64,000 bases of DNA from Brachypodius melanocephalos (lineage: Eukaryota > Chordata > Aves > Passeriformes > Pycnonotidae): the NCBI GenBank assembly GCA_013398615.1, contig VZSR01000566.1, positions 123,090 through 187,089 on the forward strand, given 5' to 3'. Shown here one piece after another: positions 38,124-51,086 of the stretch (positions within the stretch are counted from its first letter, which is position 1; every line of letters starts with the position of its first letter). The position numbers and the translations under genes were made by a program. The notes beneath the pieces are model-generated. The model saw nothing but the letters and a program-made list of their open reading frames with translations, searched no databases and was not told the DNA's origin.

Positions 38124-41100
38124 CCCATCTCTTACTTCAGTTCCATTTACTCACCAATATTAAGATTTACAGTTTCTCTCCTGTGCCCATCTAATCTAAT
38201 TAACAGTACTGTGTTCTAATATGGATATGGTCTAATATGATAGTGCACAAAGTCATACATCCCTACACTGCTCTGAGCTCCGGGAATTTTATGGTTACCA
38301 AGGTTGGGTTATTTAGGCAACACCTTATTACTTTTCCCCTTTCTAGGACTATTTACTTGTCTTTAAATGTGAGTTAGAGCTTCAAGGCAGCACTCGACAA
38401 ACCCATAGTTGCCACATAGTAGTAGGAAAGAAAAACTGCTTTTGTTTCAGTACAAAGCTGTGCCATAATGTGTTAGAACCAACAACAGTAAATACTGGTG
38501 TCTGAGGCTGCCTGCTCCACATAAGAGCCTCCCCCCACTGCTTACAAATATATTGGTGCTGAAAAACATTTTCCTGCCCTTACAGCAGCAGCCTTGTTAG
38601 TATGAAAACAGGCCCATAAGTATGATTTCCTGTTTCAAGTGGGAGCTTTATTTAAACTTGTTTTATTTCTATTCATGATACTGTATTTTCCTACGTATTC
38701 AAGGTTGCTTGCTGCATTGTGAATTTCTTTTAAGTAAACTGAAAGGATGTGAAATTTGCTATGATGCCACTAGAGTATCATATACAGTGACACTTGCAGT
38801 GTTTGACTGCATTGCCCCCTTCAGCACAGAACCAAGCAGAAAGCCTTATTTCACCAGTTTTTGGATGCTATTACACTTCAAAAACATAAAAACCAATTGC
38901 CTGATGATTTGTTCAACTGAAAACACTCAAGAGAACTGCGTTCAGAAATATAACACTTCATCAGTATTTTATAAAGTCATTGTTCTACAGAAGAAAAGAA
39001 TTTACTTAGCTACTTGAAATCAAGTTTCCTTTGCAGTACAGATGAACACCAAATGTCTGGATATTAATCAAAACCTGAAAAATAGCTTCCTGACAGACTC
39101 ACTACAGTCAAAATCTATGATTATTGGCAGGGGATCTAATGAAAAGGGAGAGGGGGACACACAGGACTTGAAAAACCTACCTTTGTATATCAAAATGACC
39201 CATAGAAACAGAGCTCAGACTCATTCTTGGAAATAATATTTTTACTAGATTTCAATATGTGGATTTCTCTACTACTATACAAAGCATTCACCTCTTCACC
39301 TCCCTGTCTTCTGGCAGAACTAGAACTACTCTTCTATTCATGGGGACTATTAATAAAGTAGCAAACAGAGGAAGAAAAATAAACAACCAACATACTCCTG
39401 CTCCCTATTGCCTACTACTGAATTTTTTTTTTTTATGGTAATAAAAAGTACAGTACTTTGTGACACTTCCTTTTTGGCTTAATTTTTAATAAAATGCAAG
39501 TATTTATCTATTGAGTACTTTTATTAATCGTCTCTGTGGAAGCACGGATGAGATGTTAATAAAACCTGGTTACACATTTTAAAATAAAAATAGTAGCATC
39601 ATGTTTCTCTCACCTACTGCTTTCAGGAAAACCATAATTAGAACTATGGGGAAATAAATTCCTTCTCATACTATTTTTAAATTTGACTCACAGTTTTTGA
39701 TTATCTGCTATTGACTTAAATTAACCTAAATGCAGAAGGTAGTTGATCAAAATTTGTGAAGCTTTGCTTTCCTGAAAAACCCTGTATTAACAAAATCTAT
39801 AGATATTATTTTGTGTAACAATATGTTTTACATATTACAATATCCATGGCATGCAGTACACATAGATAAGACCACAGATTTATGTATTCCCTCGTTTTTC
39901 ACTTCTTCACCACACTGTTCATTTTTCTCTCCTAGCCTTAGATTTTTCTTCCCAAACCAGTATGGAAGAACTCCATTATGTAGATGCAGTTATCTTAACT
40001 GATAGAAAAATTACTGAAGCATAAAGGTGGACCCTGCAGAGACTGCAGTGATCTGGGACTCCTTCAGCTTTCTTGCAACTGCACATGCACATTGCCTTGT
40101 CCCTGCTGTGACAAAGTCTGCTTCCACATGCTAAAGTCGGGTTTCATGCTGCTAAGAACAGTTAGGGAGGCAGGCTACTGAAGCTGCTCCACAGGAGAAC
40201 CAGCAAGGATATTTTCGTAGAAGCCAGCCCCTCTCAGAACTGCTAATTTCATTTTGTACAAATTGATACTCTTCTGCCTTTCCAAATAGCCAAGAGCAAA
40301 ATTAAAATAAATAAATAATGACATAGTAGAAATGCTGCCTTCTGTTCTGTAACTTCACCCTTCTTTGGCAGAGACCAAATTAGGCAGCACCATCATCCTC
40401 CAATCTCTCTTCTTTATCCAGTACTATTGATGGTATTTGTTCCAGGGTAAAGACCAGTTTTTTTAGTTTTTCACATTGAAGGTAAGACATTACCTAAGCT
40501 GTCAAAAGAAAGCTGGAAGTTGTGGCAGCTGAGAAGGGGACAGGACCTGGTAGTTATTTCATGCACCCAAGAGACACTTAAATCCCTTGTCCTTGAAGAA
40601 GGCATACACTTACACTTAGGAACAGTAGAAATTTAGGGGGCTAATTTGGGAAGACTGCATTTTTAAAGCCAACCACCACAACCCCAAACATATCCATCCC
40701 ATTTTACCATTAGGGTGAAAACAATACTTCAAAGGTTTGCAGAAGTGGTCAAAGTTTATCTCAATATCACATTTCTTATTAGACTGAAACAAAGCTGCTC
40801 TTACCAGTATCAGAAAAATCATTTTATATTAACACATTGCTTCCATACTGCACCAAAAGTTATTTTATTATTCACATGAACTTTCCTCATCTAGAGAAAA
40901 TCTTCATATCACTCAAAATTAGATAAATGGAAACACTTGTCATGAACAAAGCACCAAAGAACTCTTGAGTAAAACAGAATGGAGCAAGTGTCAGCATAAC
41001 TGTGAAATGAACTAGAGGTTTTCTTCCTAAGCAGAACTTATAACACATTATTTGAAGGATTCCACAGAGAAGTAAACTGGCCATTGACCTCTCAGTTCTT

Positions 41101-41116
41101 AAAAAAAAAAAAAAAA
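41101..41116. repeat. Poly(A) run
   Basis: 16 A; a second 14-A run follows at 41201-41214. Confidence 0.9.
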
Positions 41117-44097
41117 GTCTTCCATTTTTAAAGTTTTATTACTCAGCAAACATATTTTTCAAAAAAAATCTCTTTGCTTGAGGAGGAAGAGGATAGAGCC
41201 AAAAAAAAAAAAAATGCAGAAGAGAGTGCTTTTTCCTAGAATACATTGTCAATGCTCATTATTTCCACTTGTTTACAGAGTACTCACAGCCATTACAAGA
41301 CTGAACTATAGAGTACAGCCTCTCAAAAAGGCAGGCTCTGAGACCATGTACAAAATCAATAATACAGCTTGAAACTTGATCATAGTGCAAAAACATTAAA
41401 TAAACGTCCTGTGACAGGACAGGACTGCATCCGTGACCCAGAAGATCTGTGCTACTGCTTTGTGTGTGGAACAAGCACTATCCATGCAAAACACTGTTGT
41501 ATGGATGCATTTTGTTATTAGCATTTGACCTGTTCAGACATTTGGAGAGTAAAATATTGGTTTATATCTTCAATCCACCTGTTCAAAAGCAATAATACAT
41601 AATGAACATTACTTACAGTGAAAAATAGTAAACTTTGGTTATCAGCCTGGTCTTTTCTACTTTGATAAAAGAGATTATTTTGTTAATGACAAAGGGATAC
41701 AGACACTTTAAATTCTTCACAGTATGAATTAGGATTAAACAGGTCACCTAGACAGTTTATGCTAAAACAAAACCAGGTTCTTTTAAACAAAACCCACATC
41801 AATTAAATACTGCTTTATCCTTGTTCAGCAAACATTTTACCTTTTGATTCAGACTAAGAATCTTCTAAACATATGGTTTTATTCTCAGAGAGAAAAGAAG
41901 CACTCAGAAGCACTGCATCTGGCCCTCCACATCCAATTTTCATTCCTAATGATACATTACCAGACATACATATTTAAAACACCTAATTTAAGAAAACCAG
42001 GACCAGAGCCACTTAGACTATAATTATAATACTCTGCCTGAACATTTTTCTAACAAAACTTTTTAAAAAGAAATTAATGTGCATGGTGAATTTCAAATAT
42101 TAAAACATTATGCACAACTATCTCTTCCAACTATTCGTATCCTCATCTTTATCACTGTAAATGCTTTTAATGTTCATTATAAAATCATCTTTAGAGTCAC
42201 TGAAAAGTAATCCAATAGCAAATCCACACTTAATCACAAACTAATTTCCATAGGAAAACAGAAACTTTAACTACTGACAAAACTCTGATTACAAACTATT
42301 AAGAGAAGCAAGAGGGTTTGCTGTGTTTTGGTAATTTTTTGTGGAAAAAATGTTTCCTATAAATGTTGAATGTTAAATTTTATACCTGCTAGCCTGTTTC
42401 ATCACTAATAACCAAGGCTACCACTGACAGTGGAAGCATCTCAGAAGAAAAAAGGTATGAAAATGTCTCTAAACAGCATTTAAGGATAAAATGGTTTCCT
42501 CCAATTTAGGAATGTATTCCTGCCCTTAACATGTGTACTCCTTTCCTTCCTTGCTCTTGTACTATTTTTCTGTTTTTTACTTTAACCCTAGGTTACATTT
42601 TGTCAGTGGCATTAATAAATGTCACTCTAGTAAAAACAAACTAAAAAGTCATGCCACAGAAACAGGCATCCCACATTCCTCTTTTACTTGAGAATTTTTT
42701 TTAAATCATTTTACAGTGATGGCCATCATTATAACGAAGTTCACAAATTAAATCTAATATCAGTCAACAGTTACAAAACTCATTTTAAATGTATCTCTTA
42801 AAGACTGTAAACTACTAAGACATTCTTTAGAGTGAATCCCATATCCTAAAGGTTATTAATTGCCAGGAGAGGAGAAAGGTGGCTGTGTGTTAATGCCAGA
42901 TTTGTGAATGATGGCTGCACAGATTATAAATATTAAATTCCAAATATGCAGCACTCACAGCCATAGTCCCCAACCATATCAACACCAAGAACAGTTCACA
43001 AAGGGCTAAAATAACTGGGGCTGGAACCATTTATTTACTTTAATCTGCAGAGCAGGTCTTCAGATGGAATAAAATGAAGATAAATCAGTAAAGAGAATAA
43101 GACATTCATAATACATTGTGAAAAATCTGAAAAGATCACAAAAACAATAGCTTTTGGAAAACTTGCATCTGCAGAAAGCCTTCTGGGCCTAAATCCAATA
43201 CAAACCTGTCAGAAAACATTGATGAAATATGTGCATTTACAATTGTAAATAAAACATGAATATGGAACCCAATCATAAACTCAATTATTCCAGAAGGGAA
43301 AGTTTTGGTTGGGTTTTTTTTTTACTATGTTATTTAGTTAGTTGATTTAATTAGACAGTTGTTTTGGTAAACCAAATTACTTCAGAATAAAACTCCTCCA
43401 ATAACCACTGACAAATCAAATAGACATCAAAGACTGCCACTGTGCTTATCTGCTTCATTCACAATAGCTTACTGAAAATACCTGTGAGGGTCCAGTATTA
43501 TAGAAACCACCTTCCCAGAAGAGAAATGTGATCAAAGGAATTGTCAGATGGCATAAGGCCAGCCTTTCATATACTGCTCAAGGGATTCTTTCAACTTTGT
43601 CTTCAAATGCCCTCTGATGCTTCATTTCAGGTTCTAATTCAAGTCTACAAGTGAAAGGTTAATGGAGTGCACCCTTAACACACAGGGACATCTTAACATA
43701 GACTAACAAAATAAAAGTGTATTTTTGTGGAGGGGGGGTTGCTCTGGTTAACATGTTAAAGTAATAACAGGCCTTCTGCCATTCCCCAATGCACTATAAA
43801 ATCAAGCAGTTGCTCAACATGGATAAGCCTCAAGAAAGCCTTCCTGATCAAACTTACTACATCAAAAGCTCAGCCAACACACATTAGCAAATATCTTCAC
43901 TTGATCTTTTGGTGCTTGAATGAAAGGTCAAAAAAAAACCCCAAAACAACCCAACACAGAACACAAGACACGAGAGGGACATCAGGAGGGAAAAGACACT
44001 GTAAAAACATTGCCACAGTGCTCAAGCAACTGCAAGTCTGCTCAGTCTCCTTGAAGTCTGCTGCTTGACAGTGACTCAGAAGCTGGTCAGTTTTCAG

Positions 44098-44120
44098 AAA
44101 AAAAAAAAAAAGAAAAAAAA
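44098..44120. repeat. Poly(A) run with one G
   Basis: 14 A, G, 8 A. Confidence 0.9.
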
Positions 44121-44835
44121 TAGCAGGAAGAGAAATTAAGCTCCAGTGCAAAACAGTTCAGAAATATGATCTGTGCACTTCATGTAGCTGAATCAATAGT
44201 AAATCATGTTTACCTCAGTCAGCACTAGAGGCAGTACAAGTCACTGGAATGGGTAACTCCACAAGTAAGGCTACACACAGTTTTAAATTGAGAAAACTCT
44301 GCACTGTCTTGCTAGCATATTTCTCAGTGTTTAAACATTTCAGGTAAATACAGAGGAAAGAGACCAGCGAAATACAGAAATAGAACATGTTCAGTTTCAC
44401 TTTAGATTACAGTAACCAACATTAAAGTTACCCAAGTAGACTGCTCTACTGCAGTTTTTTAGAGGGCTATTTAGGTTTTTATTAAAAGACAAGTTCTAGT
44501 AATAGGAAAAAAACAATTCTTCTAATGCCATTTATACTATCGGTAGAAAGATTATAAACATTTCTTCATGTAAACTTGGAGAACTGAAATGCAAGAAGCC
44601 TCCATCTCCTGCCACAATATCTAATTTCCCATTATCACACAAAGACAACGGTGAGTCTCTGTAACTTGAACTGAGGCTCCAAGCTGACCCCTCAGAATCA
44701 GCATATTAAACTAAATGTGCTGAGGGCTGATCTCAAGTCTAAAATCAACAGGAATTAAATGTATGTATCCACCAGGACAAGTAAAGATAAATTTCTGAAT
44801 TGTAAACAAATCTCTCAGAAAGCATACGCTTCTTA

Positions 44836-45141
44836 GGATTGCAGGACAGAAAAGTCCCACCACATTCCAGTCCAATTCCCAGGCATGAGAAGTGCATAAT
44901 TTAATGTTTTTTGTGAAGCAATCAAATTCCTTCCTAAGAGTGCTTATGATTTTGCTCTGATTGAAAAACCACTGCAGAACCTCACTGCTCTAACAATTAG
45001 GAACCTTCTTTTAATTCCCAGCTTGAATTTATTCATAGCCAGCTTACACCCATTAGCTCTTGTGCCAATATTGTCCTTTAGTTTAAATAGCTCTTCTCCT
45101 TCCCTGGTGTTTACCTCCCTCAAGAATTTAATTTCATTCAA
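44836..45141 (-). mobile_element. Old CR1-family LINE 3' fragment, minus strand
   Basis: On the minus strand, 44944-45141 stays open for 65 codons and reads as the C-terminal part of CR1 ORF2: a VNTREGEELFKLKDNIGTRA segment, then NGCKLAMNKFKLGIKRRFL and VRAVRF. This parallels the T-RxNGxKL-xxxRFRLxIRxxFFTxRVVxxWNSLP pattern near the end of CR1 polymerases. The final tryptophan of the usual W-N-S motif is replaced (FCSGF). Sequence from 44836 to 44943 looks like the following 3' region (GGACAGAAAAGTCCCACCACATTCC-like spacing, here diverged), but the CR1 octamer end is not clear, so that boundary is approximate. The element is 5'-truncated and much more diverged than the 38-kb copy, hence an older subfamily. 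The open frame is a relic, not a host gene. Confidence 0.85.
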
Positions 45142-47615
45142 TTACATTTCTTAGGACTAATTGTTTTAAAATGAGAGGACACACTTTATAAAACTATCAA
45201 TGGCACATTCCATAAGGAGAAAAATTAAGTTCTCTAGCAATTAAATATCCTCAGAATTTGAAAAGTGCACAGTAAGGCAGTTATAAGCCCATGGAAAACT
45301 TGTATTATTCCACGATGTAAGGGAGAAATGATGACTGCAAATGAAGATATTACAAGCTGTAAGATGAGAAGCTGTATAAACATACTGGAATGAAAAAGAA
45401 TTCTTATGAAAAAATAAATTTATTCTTCTGCACTCTTGCAGAAGGACTTTAAGTTTAAAAATCCTTTTCATGCTCATTTCACTTGCGACTGCAAAATTAA
45501 GAAAAAAGCCCACAAACACAGCAAAACTCACAAAACAATAAAATACTCAAGAACCATAGAAAAAAAGGTGCATTATTTTGTATGTTTTTAAAAGCTAAGG
45601 ATAATTTTAATTTCACTGGGTCAACTTCTAGTGCCACATGGGTTCCTCTTGATAGTTCCTAAAAAGGTCAATACAAAATGCTTCTTGATCAACACATGAT
45701 CATGAAAAAACTATTCTTTTTTAGAAAAGAAGTATGTATTTTGCAGAGCAGTTAGACTGTGTTTAGTAACTCCTAGGCTTATCTGACACTTATTGAATGA
45801 AATAGCATTTATGTCTCTATTTCAGAACTACACACCTTTTAATTTCAGGAAATTTTATGTTAGCAAATAGTTTGGCATATATTGTAGCTTAATTGAACTA
45901 AAAACAAAAGGCTATTATTTTGTATTAATTTCCACTCTGTGCCTACGTGAGATAATAGGAGTGATATAAATTCAAATGTAATTTTCATACTAATATGATG
46001 AAATCACATGCCTAATATTAGTTTGAAGTCATTAATTTATACTTGTTAAGACACATAACATATTACTAACTCAAGATATTAGGCAGATGAATTACAGAGA
46101 AAAGCCAGAGTTGCACTTCACTCTACTAATCAAGAGTTATTTACTTCCTCAAGCTACAGGAGTAAACAGGCCTTTGGATTAACAAGAAGCTTCCCTACCT
46201 CTCTTTGTAAGATCAAAATGAGCTTTTTTCTAAGCTTTCTTCCCACTTAATGAAGCTAACCAATATCCCCTCTCTTGCATCTGAAGTGTGACCCCCTTCA
46301 ATAAGTTCAAGACTGTGCTTTAAAGAAGTCCACCTCACTAACTCACTGAAATCTTTAGAGAAATTTGGTGTTTTCATAATTCTCTAACTCCAGCTCTTCA
46401 AGAGCTATTCAGACTACACTATTAGCATACAAAAATCAAGAAATTCCAATCGAAAAGTTGGAACCAAAACCCATCAAAACATGGATTGCTTTTCAAATTT
46501 GGTATTTCAAAAAACCAACACATACTACCATGTTCCACGCAACTCTAAAAATGAACTCAAATCACAGGTATAACTGATACAGATAAGTATAACAAATAAA
46601 AAAGTGATGATATCACCTCCAGAATATCACTGACACAGTCAAAATATTTTAATATTTCACTATGATAAAGGACTTCTTCACTCAGAACATACAGTGCAGT
46701 ATCAACCAATTTCTAAACACTGGAGGTAGAAACACCTCCACTCATTGAACGTGAGAGGCTGGTTGTTGATTTTTATTTTGTGAATTTCCCAGTACAATTT
46801 CAATAATTACTGCTCAGGGGAAAAAAAAAATCTCTCTTCTGTTGGGATATGAACCTTTAGTGGCTCAGAATTTCTAGTGAATATTCTGAACATACAACAT
46901 ACAGGAAAATCACGATGATTTTGCAAAGAAAAAATATAATTAATAATTATTCCCTATAAAGGGTGTATAAGCATTCAAATACATTAAAAAAATTCTTTCA
47001 AAATAGTTAAACATTACTACTACTTTGTAAGGACTAAAAGAATCTAAATTACTCAATGTTTTGCCTCTGAAGAAACGATTTTGAAAATATGGAAAAACAT
47101 ACCTAGACTTCTGCCCACATTACTGCTGAAATCCAATTTATGAAGATCACATCTACATGGTTTTCAGGTTCAAATTCATTCAACTGAAATTATGAGCATG
47201 AAGACTTGATTTTGCCCATATCTTAACTTACTTTCACATTAAAAGAAAACTTTTATTATCAATATTCTTCTTAGCAGAAACCATGGCTCACAATGAAACA
47301 ACTGCCCTGTCTTGATTTGGGCATTATTCATTTCTTTCAGCCACTCAATTATACTTGTTTTCTTAATCAAGCAAGCGAAACTCTGCTGCTTTGCCTTCTA
47401 TTTTAACACATCATCATAAAGACACTGCCAACCATTTTAATTTTAGTAGCTATCAACACTAATTTCACATATCTCTTTAACCCTTCCAAAATTACATATT
47501 ATATAATATAAAGCAGCTGCACCCATTGAGTCCATGTACTAGGAGACCAACATTCAACACCAAATGACTTGGTCATCGGAAATAAACCAAAAAGCAACCA
47601 CCAACTTCTTTTGCT

Positions 47616-47619
<4 letters not shown>

Positions 47620-47666
<47 letters not shown>
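47620..47666 (+). repeat. 47-nt uninterrupted poly(A)
   Basis: The longest homopolymer in the window. AATAAA lies upstream at 47581-47586, 33 nt before the run, a layout that recalls a retroposed mRNA tail. I recognise no coding sequence upstream and found no flanking duplication, so simple A-tract expansion is as likely. Homopolymers this long are also prone to sequencing-length error. Confidence 0.95.
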
Positions 47667-47667
<1 letters not shown>

Positions 47668-48291
47668 CCATTTACCTATCCTGAAATAAAACATCTTTCT
47701 TGTAACTGGAAAAAAAACATTCTCTGCACTACTATGTTTTTAAAACTTCTGCACACATTTATTTTTCCTTTCTCTGGTAGTTAGAGGAGAAGGGGTGGAG
47801 GGAAAGAAAAAGGAAAGAAAAGTGAGTAAAACATTGGTAATTTGTTTAGCTAGTGATGCAGGCTGTTCTCCAATCAAATTTTGTTTCCCTAAGGAAGATA
47901 TCTGTTTTAAATTACACAGCAAGAAGGCAAAAGAAAGGAAGCAAACAATCAAAACCTTCCCAGGAGGGGTAAGAATAAGGCAAGAACTCCAGAGATCCTA
48001 TTTAATAAATAAACACCTTCATTTTTGTAAGTTAATTTCACCACAGGAAATAAGTTTAGTTTTAATTATATTGCCTTGTGTCATGTTTTATAAAAGGTAC
48101 ATGAGGCTCATTGACTTTCTGTTATTATTAAAGCCTTTTTTATGCTAGAGAGACGTTGCATGTAGATTAAGTCTCAGTAGAGTCCTAGCTCAGTGCAAAG
48201 TGATGCAAGATGCAACAGTTTTATTGTTACCCCAAACCTGTGACAACTACTGAGATTAAAAACAAAATGTAGTAGCAGATGACTTTTTTCC

Positions 48292-48312
48292 AAAAAAAAA
48301 AAAAAAAAAAAA
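48292..48312. repeat. Poly(A) run
   Basis: 21 A, seen directly. Confidence 0.95.
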
Positions 48313-48784
48313 CAATTAGACATAAGAAAGTGTTAAAAATATACTCGTATGCAAAAGTGACAAAATATCAGTCAAAGCTTTTGCTTACACAGATATCGGA
48401 GACACACAGAACTTCAAAAATTCAGAAGCCAAAGAGGTAATAAAGGAATAAATGAAGTTTTGAAATTAACTTCCAAAAAGAAAAACTCCAGAGGAAAATA
48501 GACTTGCTTCTGAAGTTCAGATACAACCAGTGAGTCATATTCTAAGAGCTTAGAATAGCCTTTCTTAACCTTTGGGCATCATTCAAGATCTTAGTTTAAG
48601 ACAATTTTAGTAGGCAGAAACCCTAAAATAAGTCACCTCCCCCCTCAGTTTTCAATAAGGAGAGGCAAATGCAAAGAAGATATAAGCGAAAAGTAACAGT
48701 TTACTAAAAAAGAAATTTTTAAAAAAGGCAATAACCACTAGATACAAAGGCGCTGAGTCCTGCGGCCCCTGGAAACAAGGAAAC

Positions 48785-48795
48785 AAGATGGCGGC
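48785..48795 (+). promoter_or_regulatory. YY1 motif 1 in LTR
   Basis: AAGATGGCGGC, an exact match to the extended YY1 site. It sits in the LTR copy, between presumed U3 and the poly(A) signal, on the strand opposite to the LTR sense. Confidence 0.6.
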
Positions 48796-48810
48796 AAAGC
48801 CCCGCCTCCC

Positions 48811-48821
48811 AAGATGGCGGC
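48811..48821 (+). promoter_or_regulatory. YY1 motif 2 in LTR
   Basis: A second exact AAGATGGCGGC, 26 bp after the first in the same orientation. A GC-box-like CCCCGCCTCC lies between them (48800-48809). A third, weaker AAGATGGTGG follows at 48850-48859. Confidence 0.6.
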
Positions 48822-49268
48822 CAGCAGGTCAACCCATGAGGACAAGGACAAGATGGTGGATAAACTCTCTTTCTGAACCACACAGATGAGAGAGAAAACA
48901 AAGAAAAAAAACACAACCACCAAGCCTCTGCTCTTCCAAAAACTCTCTTCCCCCAAATAACAACATGAGAGGGGAAAAACAAAACCTGGGGAAAGAGAAC
49001 CCTGTTGTGTGCAGAAGGCTCAAATGCTGCCAAAATGCTGGAAAAAACTTCCTGGCAGTTGCAGGTCTGACCCCTACCAGCATGGCTGGAGTTAGGTGCA
49101 ATGGCTGGAAACTTGTGGAGTGGGTGCCAGTGTTTCTGCTATGCAGAAAAAAGAGAGCTTGGTGCGTGTCCATTTCTGTTTTTAAAGAGACCCAGCACCC
49201 CCTCCCTTCCAGGAATCCAGAGTAAAACACATGAGTCTCACTTTCCAGGTTGCCACGTCTTCGAGACA

Positions 49269-50828
49269 GTAAGACTGCAGAGATTGACGTAGAGAAAATA
49301 TGGAATGCATAGTTTTGGGGTCATCAAAAAATATCCTATGGCATCAAGTCAGTGAATGCAGCAAACTATGGGAACCTGGGAGTTCTATTTTGAATGCTTT
49401 GGGATGCAAAAAAAACCCCAAACATATCAGTGCCTTTTTTATATATTTTGGGCAAAGCAGAATTACGATACCATCAAGAATTCCCTCCCCAGTCTCAGAA
49501 ATTTTCTATTCAGACAGTAGCTCCCATCCTGCTACTTCTGGTTGAGTATCAAATGTTTGCAAACATTGCCAGATATTTCTACATGCCTGCTTGACCAACA
49601 GGTAGCTTGTTCTGTGGCTTGCTGAGGAAAAATAACATATACTAATGATGAATTTGTGAAGGTTTTTCTAGTTTTCTACTAATTTGTAATGACCATTCAA
49701 TAGCTGGTACCACATAACCATGCAGCAGTTTCTTCTCATTACAGAAGAATGAGACGATAACTCACCCCTGTGGCTAAGACCACAGAGCACACGAGAAGTC
49801 TGTTTATCTATTTATATTCCAGTCTGCTTTTTACTTATGCAAAGAGAGCATAAACATCATCTGCTACCAGCCTAACACCTTTCAGGAATAAACAATTATT
49901 TGGGAAGGGAGTAAAACTCTTACACAGACCCAACAATCTTAAATGGGATGTAAAATCTTGAAAAACTCTTTTCAAATGCTGCTTTTTAAATTGCTGCATA
50001 GGATTTTTCACCTTGGTTCCCATTATCAACTTTCACAGTATCTATGGAACAGGTTAGAAAGTTTTTTTAAAAGTTTGCTATAATCTCTAGCGATCATTAG
50101 CTAACACATCTAATCCCAGTTGCTCATTCATCTCCAATTCCTATGTGCAAAATTTGCAACTGAAAATTAAATACATATGGTATTTTTTTTGCCAAGCTGC
50201 CTGACACGCATTCCTCAAGCTGTTTGCCCTTCATACAATTCAGAGAATCCAGGCTTTGATTCAATTCTTAATAGAAAAAACATTAAAAATTCCCTTTAAA
50301 CACTCTTCATCATACTCATTAATAATCACTAAGTAATTCTAGTGTCTGAATGACAAGAATCAAGGCAATATTTTAAGAGAGTTTGGCATCCTCATAAGAT
50401 TAGGATGAGCTAATATGTAATTAACAATAATATAATATTTTTAGAATTTCAAAGGAAATCTTTTATTAGTGGCAGATAAAAGAAGTAAAGGGACACAGAC
50501 ATTTACCAGAACCATTCTCACTCTGATGTCAAGGAGGAAATTCCAAGATGCATTTTGGAATTTTGAATGCTACACTGTGGACACACCTTTGAAATTTTAA
50601 AAACCCTATGCTCCTTAGAGTAAACCAGTTATCTTTTGTGATTCATGGTGGCACTCTTAAGTAGTGGAGTCAACTTATTAAAAAAATAGGAGTTGAGCTA
50701 GAGCTGTCACACAGTGAGTTTTGAATCCAGAATTGAGAACTTTAAGCATTCAAGCATGCTGTCAGTACTGCAATGATGATGGAGGCATGACTGACACCAA
50801 AGAAGGCTTCAAGCATCAGCACCTTGTT
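49269..50828. other. Non-coding AT-rich DNA
   Basis: No gene or repeat recognised. Open frames stay below 85 codons. Confidence 0.78.
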
Positions 50829-51086
50829 NNNNNNNNNNNNNNNNNNNNNNNNNNNNNNNNNNNNNNNNNNNNNNNNNNNNNNNNNNNNNNNNNNNNNNNN
50901 NNNNNNNNNNNNNNNNNNNNNNNNNNNNNNNNNNNNNNNNNNNNNNNNNNNNNNNNNNNNNNNNNNNNNNNNNNNNNNNNNNNNNNNNNNNNNNNNNNNN
51001 NNNNNNNNNNNNNNNNNNNNNNNNNNNNNNNNNNNNNNNNNNNNNNNNNNNNNNNNNNNNNNNNNNNNNNNNNNNNNNNNNNNNNN
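50829..51086. other. Assembly gap, 258 N
   Basis: 258 N, an estimated rather than placeholder size. The flanks are unique. The long open frames reported across it (up to 175 codons) are made of N and mean nothing. Confidence 0.95.

Larger units (their letters stand above)
38124..44835. other. Non-coding AT-rich DNA
   Basis: No gene recognised. The longest open frame is 102 codons (38709-39017 plus), with no domain. It contains T and A homopolymers (about 39424-39434, 41101-41116, 41201-41214, 44098-44120). A GC-richer patch at 40030-40220 shows no repeat or exon that I can identify. Confidence 0.78.
45142..48632. other. Non-coding AT-rich DNA with long poly(A) runs
   Basis: No gene recognised. 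The 117-codon plus-strand frame at 47795-48148 has no domain. Two long A runs are listed separately. Confidence 0.78.
48633..49268 (-). mobile_element. Diverged solo LTR-like repeat, copy 2 (sense on minus strand)
   Basis: Homologous to 8965-9587 in the same orientation and of nearly the same length. Shared landmarks in plus-strand order are the AAGGAGAGRCAAAT start, the complement of the poly(A)-signal/U5 region (AGTAAA on the minus strand at 48700-48705), the CTAGATAYRAARGYGCTGA block, the YY1-type block (48785-48821), and a GATGGTGG or TGTGTGGTGG block. The right end reads GAGACA, followed by GTAAG (49269-49273), which resembles ATAAG before the left end (48628-48632): a possible 5-bp duplication with one mismatch. 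The left terminus reads TC, not TG. It is the only CpG-rich spot in the window, which suggests less decay than copy 1. Open frames of 133 and 104 codons on the minus strand inside it are not genes; none shows a retroviral domain. Confidence 0.62.

Noticed and set aside
38709..39017. 102-codon plus-strand frame
   Set aside because: No domain, and no splice or start context beyond an ATG.
48829..49230. 133-codon minus-strand frame (and 104- and 86-codon frames nearby) as a gene
   Set aside because: It lies wholly inside an LTR-like repeat of higher GC, where stops are rarer. No retroviral or host domain is visible.
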